This document shows, one piece after another, positions 1 to 8,895 of a DNA stretch of 64,000 bases (its first letter is position 1; each line of letters starts with the position of its first letter). The stretch spans positions 124,001 through 188,000 of the forward strand of contig NZ_LGEA01000148.1 of assembly GCF_001280065.1 (NCBI RefSeq), given 5' to 3'. The position numbers were made by a program, and so were the translations under genes. The notes beneath the pieces were generated by a model that was not told the origin of the DNA, searched no databases, and worked only from the letters and a program-made list of their open reading frames with translations. The stretch is from Streptomyces sp. NRRL B-1140. Lineage in GTDB: Bacteria > Actinomycetota > Actinomycetes > Streptomycetales > Streptomycetaceae.

Positions 1-311
1 ACGCCGAGTTCTCGGCACATCTCGACCAGGTGCTCGTACCGGGCGAGGCCGCGCAGCGTGACGGCGTCACCCGGGTGGGTCCACAGTTCGTGGTTGCCGG
101 GCACCCAGACGACCTTGTGGAAGCGGTCCGCGAGCGTCTTCAGGGTCCAGCGGATGTCCGCCACGGTCTCCGCGACGTCCCCGGCGAGGAGCAGCCAGTC
201 GTCGTCCGTCCCGGGCCGCATGTCCTCGACCAGGGCCCGGTTCTCCGGGTAGCCGATGTGCAGATCGCTGATGGCCAGCAGTTGTGCGGCGCCACCTGGC
301 CTCGACGTCAC
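1..311 (-). CDS. Metallophosphoesterase, partial (N-terminal part)
   Basis: Calcineurin-type phosphoesterase that continues beyond the left edge; only about the first 103 residues are visible. After the GTG start at 311, which has a GAGAG-type ribosome site, it reads LLAISDLHIGYPENRALV, then LLLAGDVAET and WVPGNHELW. These are the D-x-H, GD and GNHE metal-binding motifs of the metallophosphatase superfamily, in the usual order and spacing. The shortened GNHE form suggests a family near the Icc/YfcE types, but the substrate cannot be told. It diverges from the ATP-grasp gene at 570 across a 258-base gap. The start is inferred from frame, codon bias and motif spacing. Confidence 0.85.
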   Translation of the reverse strand, partial: MTSRPGGAAQLLAISDLHIGYPENRALVEDMRPGTDDDWLLLAGDVAETVADIRWTLKTLADRFHKVVWVPGNHELWTHPGDAVTLRGLARYEHLVEMCRELG

Positions 312-445
312 CTCTCGCCCCTCTGTAGCGCACCCCGGAGGTCACCAAGAGATCACATTCACGCGGCCGGGACAAGAGCGGCCCGAGGGCCCCGGCGGGA
401 GAATTCCTTCACACGCGCGTTGCACGGGAGGGTCCGTCGAAGCCG

Positions 446-451
446 TATGAT
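446..451 (+). promoter_or_regulatory. Candidate -10 box upstream of the ATP-grasp gene
   Basis: The hexamer TATGAT lies in the 312-569 gap, 119 bases before the ATG at 570. It matches the housekeeping -10 well, but the nearest -35-like hexamer (TTGCAC, 420-425) is 20 bases away, longer than normal. The rest of the gap shows no gene and no clear hairpin. Confidence 0.35.
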
Positions 452-569
452 CTGGCCCAACACCACCGCTACGAACTTCCCTTCCACAGGGGCGGTTTGG
501 TGTCCCTCCCTTCTTCTGCCCGGGCACGGGCTGCTCAGCCCTGCCCGCGAACCGTGAAAGGCGGCCTGC

Positions 570-1706
570 ATGGTCTCTCGCGTACGCGTCTGGCTCAACC
601 GCACGTACGCGGAGAACGTGTTCTTCATGGATCAGCTGCGGAGGAATCCCGGCGACCGGGCGGTCGAGATCCACGCCACGCACGGCGACCCCGACTCGCC
701 GGTGCTGGCGGCCGCCGACACCGCCGAGCTGGAGCCCGTGAACCTCTCCCCCGGCGGGTACGTCGAGTACGCGCTGGACCAGTGCGCACGGCGGGGCATC
801 GACGTGTTCGTGCCCCGGCTGCACCAGTCGGCGATCGTGGCGCACCGCGCCGAGTTCGAGGCGGCGGGCACGGCGCTGCTGGCGCCGCCGCCCGAGGCCG
901 TGGCCGTCTTCCACGACAAAGTGATCGCCTACGAGGCGGTCCGGTCGATCGGGGTGCCGGTGCCGCCGTGGTACCGGGTCCGTTCGGAGGACGAACTCGT
1001 CGCGGCGGTCGAGGAGTTGGAGGCGGGTGGGCACAAGGCCTGCTTCAAGCCCGCCTCCGGGGCCGGCGGCGTCGGCTTCCGCGTGATCACGCGTACGCCC
1101 TTCTCGCTGATGCATCTGAACGGGTTCCCCAGCCCGTACGTGCCGCTCGATCTGGTGCTGGAGGCGCTGCGGCAGGGCGAGGAGCCGGTGGACTGGCTGG
1201 TGATGCCGCGCCTGGAGCAGCCCGAGGTGTCGGTCGACTGCCTGACCGGCCCCGACAGCCGGGTCCGGATGGCGGTGGGCCGCACCAAGAACGGCCGCCG
1301 CCGTGGCTTCACCCTGCACGAGCAGTGGCTGGACCCGGCCCGTCGCATCGCCGAGGGCTTCGGGCTGCACTACCTGTCCAACATCCAGTTCCGGATGTTC
1401 GGCGACCAGCCGGTGCTCATGGACGTCAACACGCGCCCGGCCGGCGGACTGCACCAGCTGTCCCAGTGCGGTGTCAACGCCCCGTGGGCCGCCGTGCAGC
1501 TGGCACTCGGCGAGGACCCGGGCGAGATGGTCCCGCCGTTCCTGGGCCAGGACTACACGGTCGTGTCGGGGCCGCGTCCGCTGCGGCCGGTGTCGCTGCC
1601 GCAGCAGCGGGCCGAGTCGGCGGAACCGCTCCCCGCGGTACCCGCGCCCGCCGCGGCCGAGCAGACCGGCTCCGTCGGGGCGGCGGCTCAGGCGCTGCCC
1701 CTCTGA
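570..1706 (+). CDS. ATP-grasp domain protein (carboxylate-amine/thiol ligase type)
   Basis: A 378-residue ATP-grasp enzyme. The family activates a carboxylate as acyl-phosphate and joins it to an amine or thiol. Visible elements are the ATP-binding lysine region HKACFKPASGAGGVGF (about residues 155-170), the acidic EVSVD strand (219-223) and the metal-binding MDVNTRPAGG (284-293), all in the expected order. The N-terminal 110 residues form the usual pre-ATP-grasp domain. The last 50 residues are rich in Pro, Ala and Gln and probably disordered. It stands alone with no partner biosynthetic genes. It converges on the cupin gene with only 4 bases between the stop codons. The substrate is not predictable. 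ATG start. Confidence 0.85.
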   Translation: MVSRVRVWLNRTYAENVFFMDQLRRNPGDRAVEIHATHGDPDSPVLAAADTAELEPVNLSPGGYVEYALDQCARRGIDVFVPRLHQSAIVAHRAEFEAAGTALLAPPPEAVAVFHDKVIAYEAVRSIGVPVPPWYRVRSEDELVAAVEELEAGGHKACFKPASGAGGVGFRVITRTPFSLMHLNGFPSPYVPLDLVLEALRQGEEPVDWLVMPRLEQPEVSVDCLTGPDSRVRMAVGRTKNGRRRGFTLHEQWLDPARRIAEGFGLHYLSNIQFRMFGDQPVLMDVNTRPAGGLHQLSQCGVNAPWAAVQLALGEDPGEMVPPFLGQDYTVVSGPRPLRPVSLPQQRAESAEPLPAVPAPAAAEQTGSVGAAAQALPL

Positions 1707-1710
1707 GGCA

Positions 1711-2229
1711 TCAGACCCTGGCCGCCAGTGCCTCGCGCCAGACGGGGCTGTCGACGTAGTGGTTGTCGAAGCGTTCCGAGGAGTCCTTGATCTCCTGCGG
1801 GTCGGCCTCGCCGCGCATCACCCGGCCCAGGAGCCGCAGGTAGTCGAAGCGTCCCGCGCCCGGGGTGAAGACGAACAGCACGTCGGCCGTCGCGCCGGGC
1901 GCGGCGGCGAAGGCGTGCGGGGTGTGCGGCGGCACCAGCAGGAAGTCGCCGGCCTCCAGGACGGTGATCTCCTCGCCCACCAGCACCTGGAGCGCACCGT
2001 CGATGACGTAGAACATCTCGGACGCCTCGGTGTGCAGGTGGGCGGGGGCGCCGATGGCACCTTCGGCGAACGTCGACCGGTAGCTGGTGAGCCGCCCGCC
2101 GGTGTTCCCGGAGTCCGCGAGCAGGGTCATCACGCTGCTGGGGTCGCGCGTCGTCTCGGCGTCGGCGGCGCGGGTGAGGACCGGTGCGAAGCCGCCGCTG
2201 TGTTCCGTTTCGTTCTGTGTCGTCGTCAT
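1711..2229 (-). CDS. Cupin domain protein
   Basis: A single-domain cupin of 172 residues. Motif 1 carries H64, H66 and E71 (PAHLHTEASEMFYVIDG) and motif 2 has the conserved proline-histidine segment VPPHTPHAF (about 99-107). These supply the usual three-His/one-Glu metal site. Small cupins of this type are dioxygenases, isomerases or ligand sensors; nothing here separates the options. The N-terminal 40 residues are polar. It is a single-gene unit converging on the ATP-grasp gene. Its promoter should lie in 2230-2445. Confident as a cupin, not as to role. Confidence 0.85.
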   Translation of the reverse strand: MTTTQNETEHSGGFAPVLTRAADAETTRDPSSVMTLLADSGNTGGRLTSYRSTFAEGAIGAPAHLHTEASEMFYVIDGALQVLVGEEITVLEAGDFLLVPPHTPHAFAAAPGATADVLFVFTPGAGRFDYLRLLGRVMRGEADPQEIKDSSERFDNHYVDSPVWREALAARV

Positions 2230-2313
2230 GACAATGACCCTACGGAGCCGGGCGACCCACTGCAGGGGGCATTCATGTGTCGGATTCGTGGGTCAATTCG
2301 ACGCCGTCGGCGA

Positions 2314-2341
2314 AGCGACCCGCACCGTCGCGCGGGTCGCT
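2314..2341. terminator. Hairpin between the cupin and alpha-mannosidase genes
   Basis: AGCGACCCGC and GCGGGTCGCT form a perfect 10-bp stem around an 8-base loop, about 105 bases past the stop of the left-running GH38 gene and 85 bases before the start of the cupin gene. There is no T-run, as is common in Streptomyces. It is placed to end transcripts from the glycosidase operon. The rest of 2230-2445 shows no convincing gene. Confidence 0.45.
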
Positions 2342-2445
2342 CGAACGGCTGGTGGCCGACGTCGCCCCTCCGGCACCGGCCGAACACCGGGGGCGGAGGG
2401 GCCCGCCCTGTCCTGCCGCGACGTTGGTTCGCCGCGGCCATGAGG

Positions 2446-5400
2446 TCAGCCCCTCCGCAGGCGCAGGGTGAGGATCTGGAAGGGCCGCAGCGCGAGGGCG
2501 ACGGCCCCGTCGGTGAGCTCGGCGTCCTCCAGCGGGCGCTCGAGCAGGTCGGTGACCTGGGCGCCGGCGAGCGGGAATCCGGTGCGCAGGGTGCCGGTGG
2601 CGCGGCCGCCGCGGGACTCGTAGAGCCGGACGACGACATCGCCGGAGGCGTCGTCGGCGAGCTTGACGGCTTCCACGGTCACGCCCTCGCCCTCGGCGGA
2701 GACCACCGGTGCGGGGGCGCCGGCCGCGTCGGCCACCCGCAGCGGCAGGTTGAGGGCGTAGCCCTCGGCGACGGCGTCGTCGATGGTCGCGCCGGGCAGC
2801 AGCGCGTAGGTGAGGCGGTGGGGGCCCTGGTCGGCCTCGGGGTCCGGGATGCGCGGGGCGCGGACCAGGCTGAGGCCGACGGTCGTCGTGGTGCCGCCGT
2901 CCTCCCGGACCGTGCGGGACACGTCATGGCCGTACGTCGAGTCGTTGATGACGGCGACGCCGTAGCCCGGCTCGCCGAGATGCACCCAGCGATGGCCGGA
3001 GACCTCGAAGCGGGCCGCCTCCCAGGTGGTGTTGGTGTGGGTCGGGCGCTGGATGTGGCCGAACTGGATCTCGGCGGAGGAGTGAGAGGCGCGGATGTCG
3101 ACCGGGAAGGCCGCCTTGAGGATCTTCTCGGTCTCGTGCCAGTCGATGTCCGTCTCGATGTCGATGCGGGCGCTTCCCGCGCGCACCGTGATCGTCTGGG
3201 TGATCGTGGAGCCCTTGCCGAAGGACCGCTCGACACGGATGGCGCCGATCAGCGGGTCCTGCTCGACGACGGTGACGGACGACGCGTCGAGGAGGTCGGT
3301 GTAGCGGTTCTTGTAGTGCTTGTCGATGTCCCAGGCGTCCCAGCAGTTGGGCAGGTCCGTGTGCAGGCGCAGCAGGTTGCCCGGCCCGGCGAGGACCTCG
3401 CGGCCGGCGCGCAGGTCGCGGACGGAGGACAGGGTGCCGTCCTCGGCGACCTCCACCCGGACCAGGCCGTTGTCGAGGACCCGGCCGTCGACCGTCACCG
3501 GCTGCGGGGGCGCGCAGTCGGCGAGGGGCGCGGAGCCGTTCGCGGGCACCTGCACGTACACCGGTGCGCCGCCGGCCGTGCGGACCACTTCGGCGCGGCC
3601 GTAGGGGCTGGTGTTGAAGACGCGGGTCTCGCCGGCGCCCAGTGCGGACACCGCTTCGGCGGTCAGCGCGTGCAGCTCCCGCGCGACGCGGGCGTACTCG
3701 GCCTCGGCCTCGCGGTGCACCCAGGCGATGGAGGAGCCGGGCAGGATGTCGTGGAACTGGTGCAGCAGCACCGTCTTCCAGAGCCGGTCCAGCTTCTCGT
3801 ACGGGTAGGAGTAGGCGGGCGCGTTCAGGGCGGCCGTGGTCGCCCACAGTTCGGCCTCGCGCAGGAGGTGCTCGGAGCGGCGGTTGCCCTGCTTGGTACG
3901 GGCCTGGGAGGTGTAGGTGGCGCGGTGCAGCTCCAGGTAGAGCTCGCCTACCCACACGGGTGCGTCCGGGTACTCCTCACGGGCCTTGGCGAAGAACTCG
4001 TCGGGGTGCTCGACGACGACCTTCGCGGAACCCTCCAGGTCCGCCAGCCGGCGGGCTCGTTCCATGATCTCGCGGGTGGGACCGCCACCGCCGTCGCCCC
4101 AGCCGAAGGGGGCCAGGGAGCGGGAGGCGCCGCCCTTCTCCGCGTAGTTGCGGACCGCGCGGGACATCTCCACGCCGCTGAAGCGTGCGTTGTAGGTGTC
4201 GACCGGAGGGAAGTGGGTGAAGATCCGGGTGCCGTCGATGCCCTCCCACCAGAAGGTGTGGTGGGGGAAGGTGTTGGTCTGGTTCCAGGAGATCTTCTGG
4301 GTGAGGAACCACTCGTTGCCGGCGAGCTTGGCGAGCTGCGGGTAGGCCGCGTTGTAGCCGAAGGAGTCCGGCAGCCAGACGCCCTTGGTCTCGATGCCGA
4401 AGTGCTCGATGAAGAACCGCTTGCCGTGCACGAACTGGCGGGCGACCGCCTCGCCGCCGGGCAGGTTGCCGTCGGACTCGACCCACATGCCGCCGACCGG
4501 CGCCCACTGGCCGTTCTTGACGGACTCCTGGATGCGGGCCCAGACCTTGGGATAGTGGTCGCGCACCCACTCGTACTGCTGGGCCTGGGAACAGGCGAAG
4601 ATGAAGTCGTCGTACTCGTCGGCGAGTGAGGTGACGTTCGAGAAGGTGCGGGACGTCTTGCGCTTGGTCTCGCGGATCGGCCACAGCCAGGCCGAGTCGA
4701 TGTGCGCGTGGCCGACGCCGGAGATCGTGTGCGCGCTGGCGTGCGCGGGCTTGGAGAGCGCCGGCTTCAGCGCCTCGCGCACCGCGGCGGCCGAGCCGGA
4801 GACGTCGTCCAGGTCGAGGAGGTCCATCGCCCGGTCGAGGGCGTGTGCGATCTCGTGCCGGCGCGGGTCGTGCTCGCCGAGCTCCAGCATCAGCTCGCGC
4901 AGCACCTGCACGTCGAGGTCGAGGTGCCAGACCTCCTCGTCGAGGATCGCGATGTCGGCGCTGCGGAAGGTGTACAGGGGCTTGTCGCCCGCGGTCAGCT
5001 TGTCGCCGAGCCAGGTGATCCGGGAGAAGTCGTCCGCGAGGATGTCCGGGTTGGAGGCGGCTTCGACCAGGTAGTCGACCGTCTCGCCGCCCTGCGCGGG
5101 GTTGGCGATCGCCACATACTGGTTGAGCGGGTTGACGGCCTTCAGGGGGGTGCCGTCGGTGAGGTGGACGAGGGCCTCGGCCTGGTTGCCGGGCCAGTCG
5201 CCGACGAAGCCGAGGTCGATGACGGCCTCGACGCGCTTTCCGGCCCACTCGGCGGGCACCTGTCCGCGCATGCGGAACCAGGTGGTGCCCCAGGGCGGGC
5301 CCCACGGGGTGCCCATCGCGAACGGCTCGTAGGAGGCGGCGGCGGCCTCCTCGAACGGGACCGGCTCCCCCGGGGCCTGCCAGGCCTCCACCTCGAAGGG

Positions 5401-5487
5401 GACGGTGGCCGCGTAGACGGCGGACTTGATGCGCTGGTCGTGAAGGCGCTGCACGCGCTCCTCGATGCGGCGGCTTTCGTCGTGCAT
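2446..5487 (-). CDS. Alpha-mannosidase, GH38
   Basis: A 1013-residue glycoside hydrolase family 38 enzyme of bacterial cytosolic length with no signal peptide. It should release terminal alpha-mannose from imported oligosaccharides. Zinc and active-site motifs are clear: GHAHIDSAWLWP (259-270, with H260/H262/D264), GGMWVESDGN (332-341), the nucleophile segment WLPDSFGYN (371-379, D374) and GWGDGGGGP further on. The N-terminal Ig-like/lead domain and the C-terminal beta-sandwich are both present. Third and last in a left-running set behind DeoR and GH4. A GGAGA ribosome site precedes the ATG. A LacI-type palindrome lies 35-48 bases upstream, so it may have its own control. The family assignment is secure; the natural substrate is inferred. 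Confidence 0.95.
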   Translation of the reverse strand: MHDESRRIEERVQRLHDQRIKSAVYAATVPFEVEAWQAPGEPVPFEEAAAASYEPFAMGTPWGPPWGTTWFRMRGQVPAEWAGKRVEAVIDLGFVGDWPGNQAEALVHLTDGTPLKAVNPLNQYVAIANPAQGGETVDYLVEAASNPDILADDFSRITWLGDKLTAGDKPLYTFRSADIAILDEEVWHLDLDVQVLRELMLELGEHDPRRHEIAHALDRAMDLLDLDDVSGSAAAVREALKPALSKPAHASAHTISGVGHAHIDSAWLWPIRETKRKTSRTFSNVTSLADEYDDFIFACSQAQQYEWVRDHYPKVWARIQESVKNGQWAPVGGMWVESDGNLPGGEAVARQFVHGKRFFIEHFGIETKGVWLPDSFGYNAAYPQLAKLAGNEWFLTQKISWNQTNTFPHHTFWWEGIDGTRIFTHFPPVDTYNARFSGVEMSRAVRNYAEKGGASRSLAPFGWGDGGGGPTREIMERARRLADLEGSAKVVVEHPDEFFAKAREEYPDAPVWVGELYLELHRATYTSQARTKQGNRRSEHLLREAELWATTAALNAPAYSYPYEKLDRLWKTVLLHQFHDILPGSSIAWVHREAEAEYARVARELHALTAEAVSALGAGETRVFNTSPYGRAEVVRTAGGAPVYVQVPANGSAPLADCAPPQPVTVDGRVLDNGLVRVEVAEDGTLSSVRDLRAGREVLAGPGNLLRLHTDLPNCWDAWDIDKHYKNRYTDLLDASSVTVVEQDPLIGAIRVERSFGKGSTITQTITVRAGSARIDIETDIDWHETEKILKAAFPVDIRASHSSAEIQFGHIQRPTHTNTTWEAARFEVSGHRWVHLGEPGYGVAVINDSTYGHDVSRTVREDGGTTTTVGLSLVRAPRIPDPEADQGPHRLTYALLPGATIDDAVAEGYALNLPLRVADAAGAPAPVVSAEGEGVTVEAVKLADDASGDVVVRLYESRGGRATGTLRTGFPLAGAQVTDLLERPLEDAELTDGAVALALRPFQILTLRLRRG

Positions 5488-5521
5488 GGGGTGTCTCCAG
5501 GAAGCGGGGGAAGAGCGGCAG

Positions 5522-5535
5522 GGAAAGCGCTTACC
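5522..5535. promoter_or_regulatory. LacI-family-like operator upstream of alpha-mannosidase
   Basis: GGAAAGCGCTTACC is a near-perfect 14-bp palindrome (core AAGCGCTT perfect, outer GG/CC matching, one pair broken). It sits in the 57-base gap between GH4 and GH38. The central CG flanked by inverted arms is typical of LacI/GalR-family sites. No LacI regulator is encoded in this window, so the binding protein would be elsewhere. Confidence 0.5.
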
Positions 5536-5544
5536 TCTCAGTGC

Positions 5545-6885
5545 TCACCCAAGGTACGCCAGCCCGGGGTGGACCTCGGTATAGCCCTCCACCAGCCTGC
5601 GGGCCACATTGACGGAGTCGACGAGCGGGTGCAGGGCGAAGGCCTTGACGGCACTCGCGCGCGAGCCGGACTCGGCGGCGGCCAGCACCTCGCGCTCGAC
5701 GGCCTTGACGGCGCAGACCAGGCCCGTGGCGTGGCCGGGCAGCGGGTCCACGGTGACGGGGTGGGCGCCGTTGGCGTCGACGAGGCAGGGCACCTCGATG
5801 ACGGCCTCCGTATCCAGGACCGACAGCGTGCGCCGGTTGCGGACGTTGAGGATCAGGGTGGTGCGCTCGTCCCGGGCGATCGCCCGCATCAGCGCGAGGG
5901 CCACCTTCTCGTAGCCGCCGGACAGGTCGTCCTCGTCGCGTTCGCCTGCTCCCGCGGTCTCGCGGTTCTCGGCCATGTACGTGGCCTCGCGCTCGGCGCG
6001 GGTGCGGTCCCAGACCGTGAGCGCGGGGGCGTCCGGGTTGGTCATCTCGGCGTAGAAGCGGGCCTGCTGGTCGTGCAGGAAGGCACCGCGGGTCTTCTCG
6101 GCCTGCTGGTAGGCGCGGACGGCCTCGCGGTTGAAGTAGTAGTAGTGCAGGTATTCGTTGGGGATCGCGCCCAGGGAGCGCAGCCAGTCGGCGCCGAAGA
6201 GCTTGCCCTCCTCGAACGAGCCGAGCAGGTCGGGGTCGGCGAGCAGGCGCGGCAGCTCGTCCCGGCCGGCGACGCGCAGGCCGCGCACCCAGCCGAGGTG
6301 GTTGAGGCCGACGTAGTCGATCCACGCCTCCGCCGGATTCTTGACGCCGAGCACCCGGGCGATGCGGCGGCCGAGACCGACCGGGGAGTCGCAGATGCCG
6401 ATGACGCGGTCGCCGAGGTGGCGGGACATGGCTTCGGTGACCAGTCCGGCCGGGTTGGTGAAGTTGATGACCCAGGCGTCGGGCGCGAGGCGGGCCACCC
6501 GCCGGGCGATGTCGACGGCGACCGGGACCGTGCGCAGGCCGTAGGCGATGCCGCCCGCGCCCACGGTCTCCTGCCCCAGCACCCCCTCGGCCAGGGCCAC
6601 GCGTTCGTCGTCGGCGCGTCCCTCCAGGCCGCCGACACGGATCGCTGAGAACACGAAGTCGGCGCCCCGCAGGGCCTCGTCGAGGTCGGTGGTGGCGCTG
6701 ACCTCGGGTGCGTCGGGGACCCCGGCCGCCTGTTCGGCGAGGACACGTGCCACCGCCGACAGCCGTCCGGCGTCCAGATCGTGCAGGACGACGTGGGTCA
6801 CCCGGCCCTCGGCGTGGTCCTGGAGGAGGGCCCCGTACACCAGCGGCACACGGAAACCTCCGCCGCCCAGAATCGTCAGCTTCAC
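5545..6885 (-). CDS. GH4 family glycosidase (6-phospho-beta-glucosidase type)
   Basis: A 446-residue GH4 enzyme. The family uses NAD+ and a divalent metal to cleave glycosides by an oxidation-elimination route. Seen: N-terminal Rossmann motif ILGGGGFRVPLVYG (5-18), GQETVGAGG (104-112), NFTNPAGLVTEAM (141-153), and the metal ligands C165 in GICDSP and H196 in NHLGW. These fit the 6-phospho-beta-glucosidase branch, though several GH4 members act on unphosphorylated or alpha-linked sugars. The ATG overlaps the stop of the upstream DeoR gene by 4 bases, so the two are translationally coupled. Substrate specificity is a guess. Confidence 0.92.
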   Translation of the reverse strand: MKLTILGGGGFRVPLVYGALLQDHAEGRVTHVVLHDLDAGRLSAVARVLAEQAAGVPDAPEVSATTDLDEALRGADFVFSAIRVGGLEGRADDERVALAEGVLGQETVGAGGIAYGLRTVPVAVDIARRVARLAPDAWVINFTNPAGLVTEAMSRHLGDRVIGICDSPVGLGRRIARVLGVKNPAEAWIDYVGLNHLGWVRGLRVAGRDELPRLLADPDLLGSFEEGKLFGADWLRSLGAIPNEYLHYYYFNREAVRAYQQAEKTRGAFLHDQQARFYAEMTNPDAPALTVWDRTRAEREATYMAENRETAGAGERDEDDLSGGYEKVALALMRAIARDERTTLILNVRNRRTLSVLDTEAVIEVPCLVDANGAHPVTVDPLPGHATGLVCAVKAVEREVLAAAESGSRASAVKAFALHPLVDSVNVARRLVEGYTEVHPGLAYLG

Positions 6886-7673
6886 GCTTGCACCTTTCCC
6901 GCCACGACCACCTCGACGCCCGCCTCCTGGAAGGAGGTCAGCGTCGCCGCGTCGACCGGCTCGTTCGTCACCACCGCGTCCAGGTCCTCGGGACCGCAGA
7001 CCTTCGCCATCCCGTTCCCGGGGAACTTCGCCGCGTCGGCGAGCAGCACCACCTTCTCGCCGGCCTTGATCATGGCGCGCTTGACCGGCACCTCCACGAC
7101 CGTCGTGTCCATGACCTGCCCGCCGGGCCGCACCCCGCTCGTGCCGAGGAAGAGCCAGTCGGCGTGCAGCTGGCGCAGGTTGTCCTCGGTGAGGAAGCCG
7201 ACCAGGGAGCGGTACTCGCGGCGGACCATGCCGCCCAGCAGGACCAGCTCGATGCCCTCGTCGTCGGCGAGCTCCTCGTAGACCACCAGATTGCTGGTGA
7301 TCACGGTGAGCCGCCGGCCGTGCAGCTGCCGGGCCAGCCGGTAGGCCGTCGTCCCGATGTCCAGCAGCACCGACTGACCGTCCCTGATCATCGCGGCGGC
7401 GCGTTCGGCTATGGCGTCCTTCTCGGTGACGCGCACCTCGGCGACCTCGGCGAAGGGCTGGTCGCCCTCCTCCACGACGGCGCCGCCGTGCACGCGGGTG
7501 AGCAGTCCGTCTTCTTCCAGTTTGACCAGGTCACGCCGGATTGTGGCAGGGCTCACGCCCAGCTGCTCCGAGAGGTCGGTCACGGCCGCGGGCCCGCCGG
7601 CACGCAGGGCCCGCAGGATGAGTTGGTGTCGTCGTTCAGCCAGCACGGCGTGCACATTACTCGTCATCTCCAA
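6882..7673 (-). CDS. DeoR/GlpR family transcriptional repressor
   Basis: A 263-residue regulator. The N-terminal winged helix includes the DeoR signature LGVSPATIRRDLVKLEEDGL (about 38-57) followed by RVHGGAV. The C-terminal two-thirds is the sugar-phosphate sensor domain with LDIGTTAYRLARQL and LLADAAKF. Members sense phosphorylated sugars, which fits the divergent PfkB kinase that would make one. First gene of the left-running GH4/GH38 unit, coupled to GH4 by a 4-base overlap. It probably represses both divergent transcripts from sites in 7674-7795. Confidence 0.92.
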   Translation of the reverse strand: MEMTSNVHAVLAERRHQLILRALRAGGPAAVTDLSEQLGVSPATIRRDLVKLEEDGLLTRVHGGAVVEEGDQPFAEVAEVRVTEKDAIAERAAAMIRDGQSVLLDIGTTAYRLARQLHGRRLTVITSNLVVYEELADDEGIELVLLGGMVRREYRSLVGFLTEDNLRQLHADWLFLGTSGVRPGGQVMDTTVVEVPVKRAMIKAGEKVVLLADAAKFPGNGMAKVCGPEDLDAVVTNEPVDAATLTSFQEAGVEVVVAGKVQA

Positions 7674-7752
7674 TCATCGCCATGCTTATTTCTGCTCGGG
7701 TATTGACCAATCTCGCCGAGCGGCGCACGATTCCGGTCACCGAAATGAAGAG

Positions 7753-7773
7753 TTTTGACGATCTCCGTCGAAA
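7753..7773. promoter_or_regulatory. Candidate DeoR operator in the divergent region
   Basis: TTTTGACG, five bases, then CGTCGAAA: an inverted repeat with 7 of 8 pairs matching, just upstream of the GTG start of the PfkB gene. The divergent gap also holds a TTGACC hexamer (7703-7708) with CACGAT (7726-7731) 17 bases on, a possible promoter. The operator role is inferred from position and symmetry only. Confidence 0.4.
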
Positions 7774-7795
7774 CCGTGAGCGAGAGGACGCATCC

Positions 7796-8848
7796 GTGGA
7801 CGACGACCGGCCCGATGTGCTGCTGACCGGGCTGCTCTTCTACGACCTCGTCCTCACGGGGCTCGGCAGGCCGCCCACACCGGGCGAGGAGATCTGGACC
7901 GGGGGCATGGGCTGCGGCCCGGGCGGCATCGCGAACCTCGCCGTGGCCGCCTCCCGGTTCGGCCTGCGCACCCATCTGGCCACGGTGTTCGGCGACGACT
8001 TCTACGGCGAGCACTGCCGGGACGTCCTGTGCGGCCAGGAAGGCGTCGACCTCTCCCTCTCGCGCACGGCGGACGGCTGGCCGACCCCGGTCACCGTCTC
8101 CGTCGCCTACGGCCAGGACCGGGCCCTGCTCACCCACGGTCAGGAGCCGCCGTACTCGCAGGACGTGCTGATGGGCGACCCGCCCGACGCGCGGACCGCC
8201 CTGGTGCACCTCGAAGCCCGGCCTCGCGAGTGGCTCGCCAAGGCCGCCGCCAACGGCACGCGGATCTACGCCGACGTCGGCTGGGACCCCACCCAGGAGT
8301 GGTCGAGGGCCCTCCTGGACCAGCTGGCCCTGTGCCACGCCTTCCTCCCCAACGAGACCGAGGCGATGGCCTACACCCGCACCGACAGCGCGTTGGCCGC
8401 GCTCGGCACGCTCACGGAGCTGGTGCCGGTCGCCGTGGTGACCCGGGGCGGGGACGGCGCCATCGCCGTCGACCAGATCACCGGCGAGTACGCCGAGGTC
8501 CCGGCCCTGGACACCGAGGTCCTGGACGCGACGGGGGCCGGCGACGTCTTCGGCGCGAGCTTCGTCGCGGCGTCCCTCGGCGGCTGGCCGCTGACGGAGC
8601 GGCTGCGGTTCGCGGTGCTAGCGGCCGGGCTGTCCGTCCGGCACCACGGCGGCGCCCTCGCGGCGCCCGGCTGGTACGGCGTCGCCCACTGGTACCGGTC
8701 CCTGAGCGACCCGGAACTGCGCCGCGACTACGGCTTCCTGGCCGACCGCCTCCCGGCCGATCCCGGGCCGCCCGTGCAGCACGCCCCCGTCACCCCGCCC
8801 GCCCCTCACACCCCCGTCGGTCCGCGCGCCTGTGAAGGGCCGAACTGA
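7796..8848 (+). CDS. PfkB family carbohydrate kinase
   Basis: A 350-residue ribokinase-fold sugar kinase. Signature 1 (GMGCGPGGIANLAVAASRFG, about 38-57) and the ATP/anion-hole signature 2 (DATGAGDVFGASF, about 244-256, catalytic Asp 250) are intact. I chose GTG 7796 because GAGAGGA lies 8 bases before it and the family's first beta strand (DVLLTGLLFYDLVL) begins directly after; longer in-frame starts at 7745 and 7682 add residues of no known family. It should phosphorylate the sugar brought in by the downstream importer and so produce the DeoR ligand. The specific sugar is unknown. Confidence 0.9.
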   Translation: MDDDRPDVLLTGLLFYDLVLTGLGRPPTPGEEIWTGGMGCGPGGIANLAVAASRFGLRTHLATVFGDDFYGEHCRDVLCGQEGVDLSLSRTADGWPTPVTVSVAYGQDRALLTHGQEPPYSQDVLMGDPPDARTALVHLEARPREWLAKAAANGTRIYADVGWDPTQEWSRALLDQLALCHAFLPNETEAMAYTRTDSALAALGTLTELVPVAVVTRGGDGAIAVDQITGEYAEVPALDTEVLDATGAGDVFGASFVAASLGGWPLTERLRFAVLAAGLSVRHHGGALAAPGWYGVAHWYRSLSDPELRRDYGFLADRLPADPGPPVQHAPVTPPAPHTPVGPRACEGPN

Positions 8849-8895
8849 CCCGCACACCCCTCCGGCACGTCGAACAGGAACAACAGGAGTGACCC

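Noticed and set aside
2277..2471. Possible small protein in the gap between the cupin and alpha-mannosidase genes
   Set aside because: No ribosome site, weak codon bias, and it crosses a 10-bp hairpin; better explained as noncoding.
1303..4629. Very long open frame of about 1100 codons on the + strand across three genes
   Set aside because: It runs antisense to the cupin and GH38 genes, is Gly/Val/Arg-rich with no domain, and arises from the high third-position GC of the real genes.
7682..7795. Upstream ATG and TTG starts for the PfkB gene
   Set aside because: They occupy the divergent operator region and lack good ribosome sites; GTG 7796 matches the family start.
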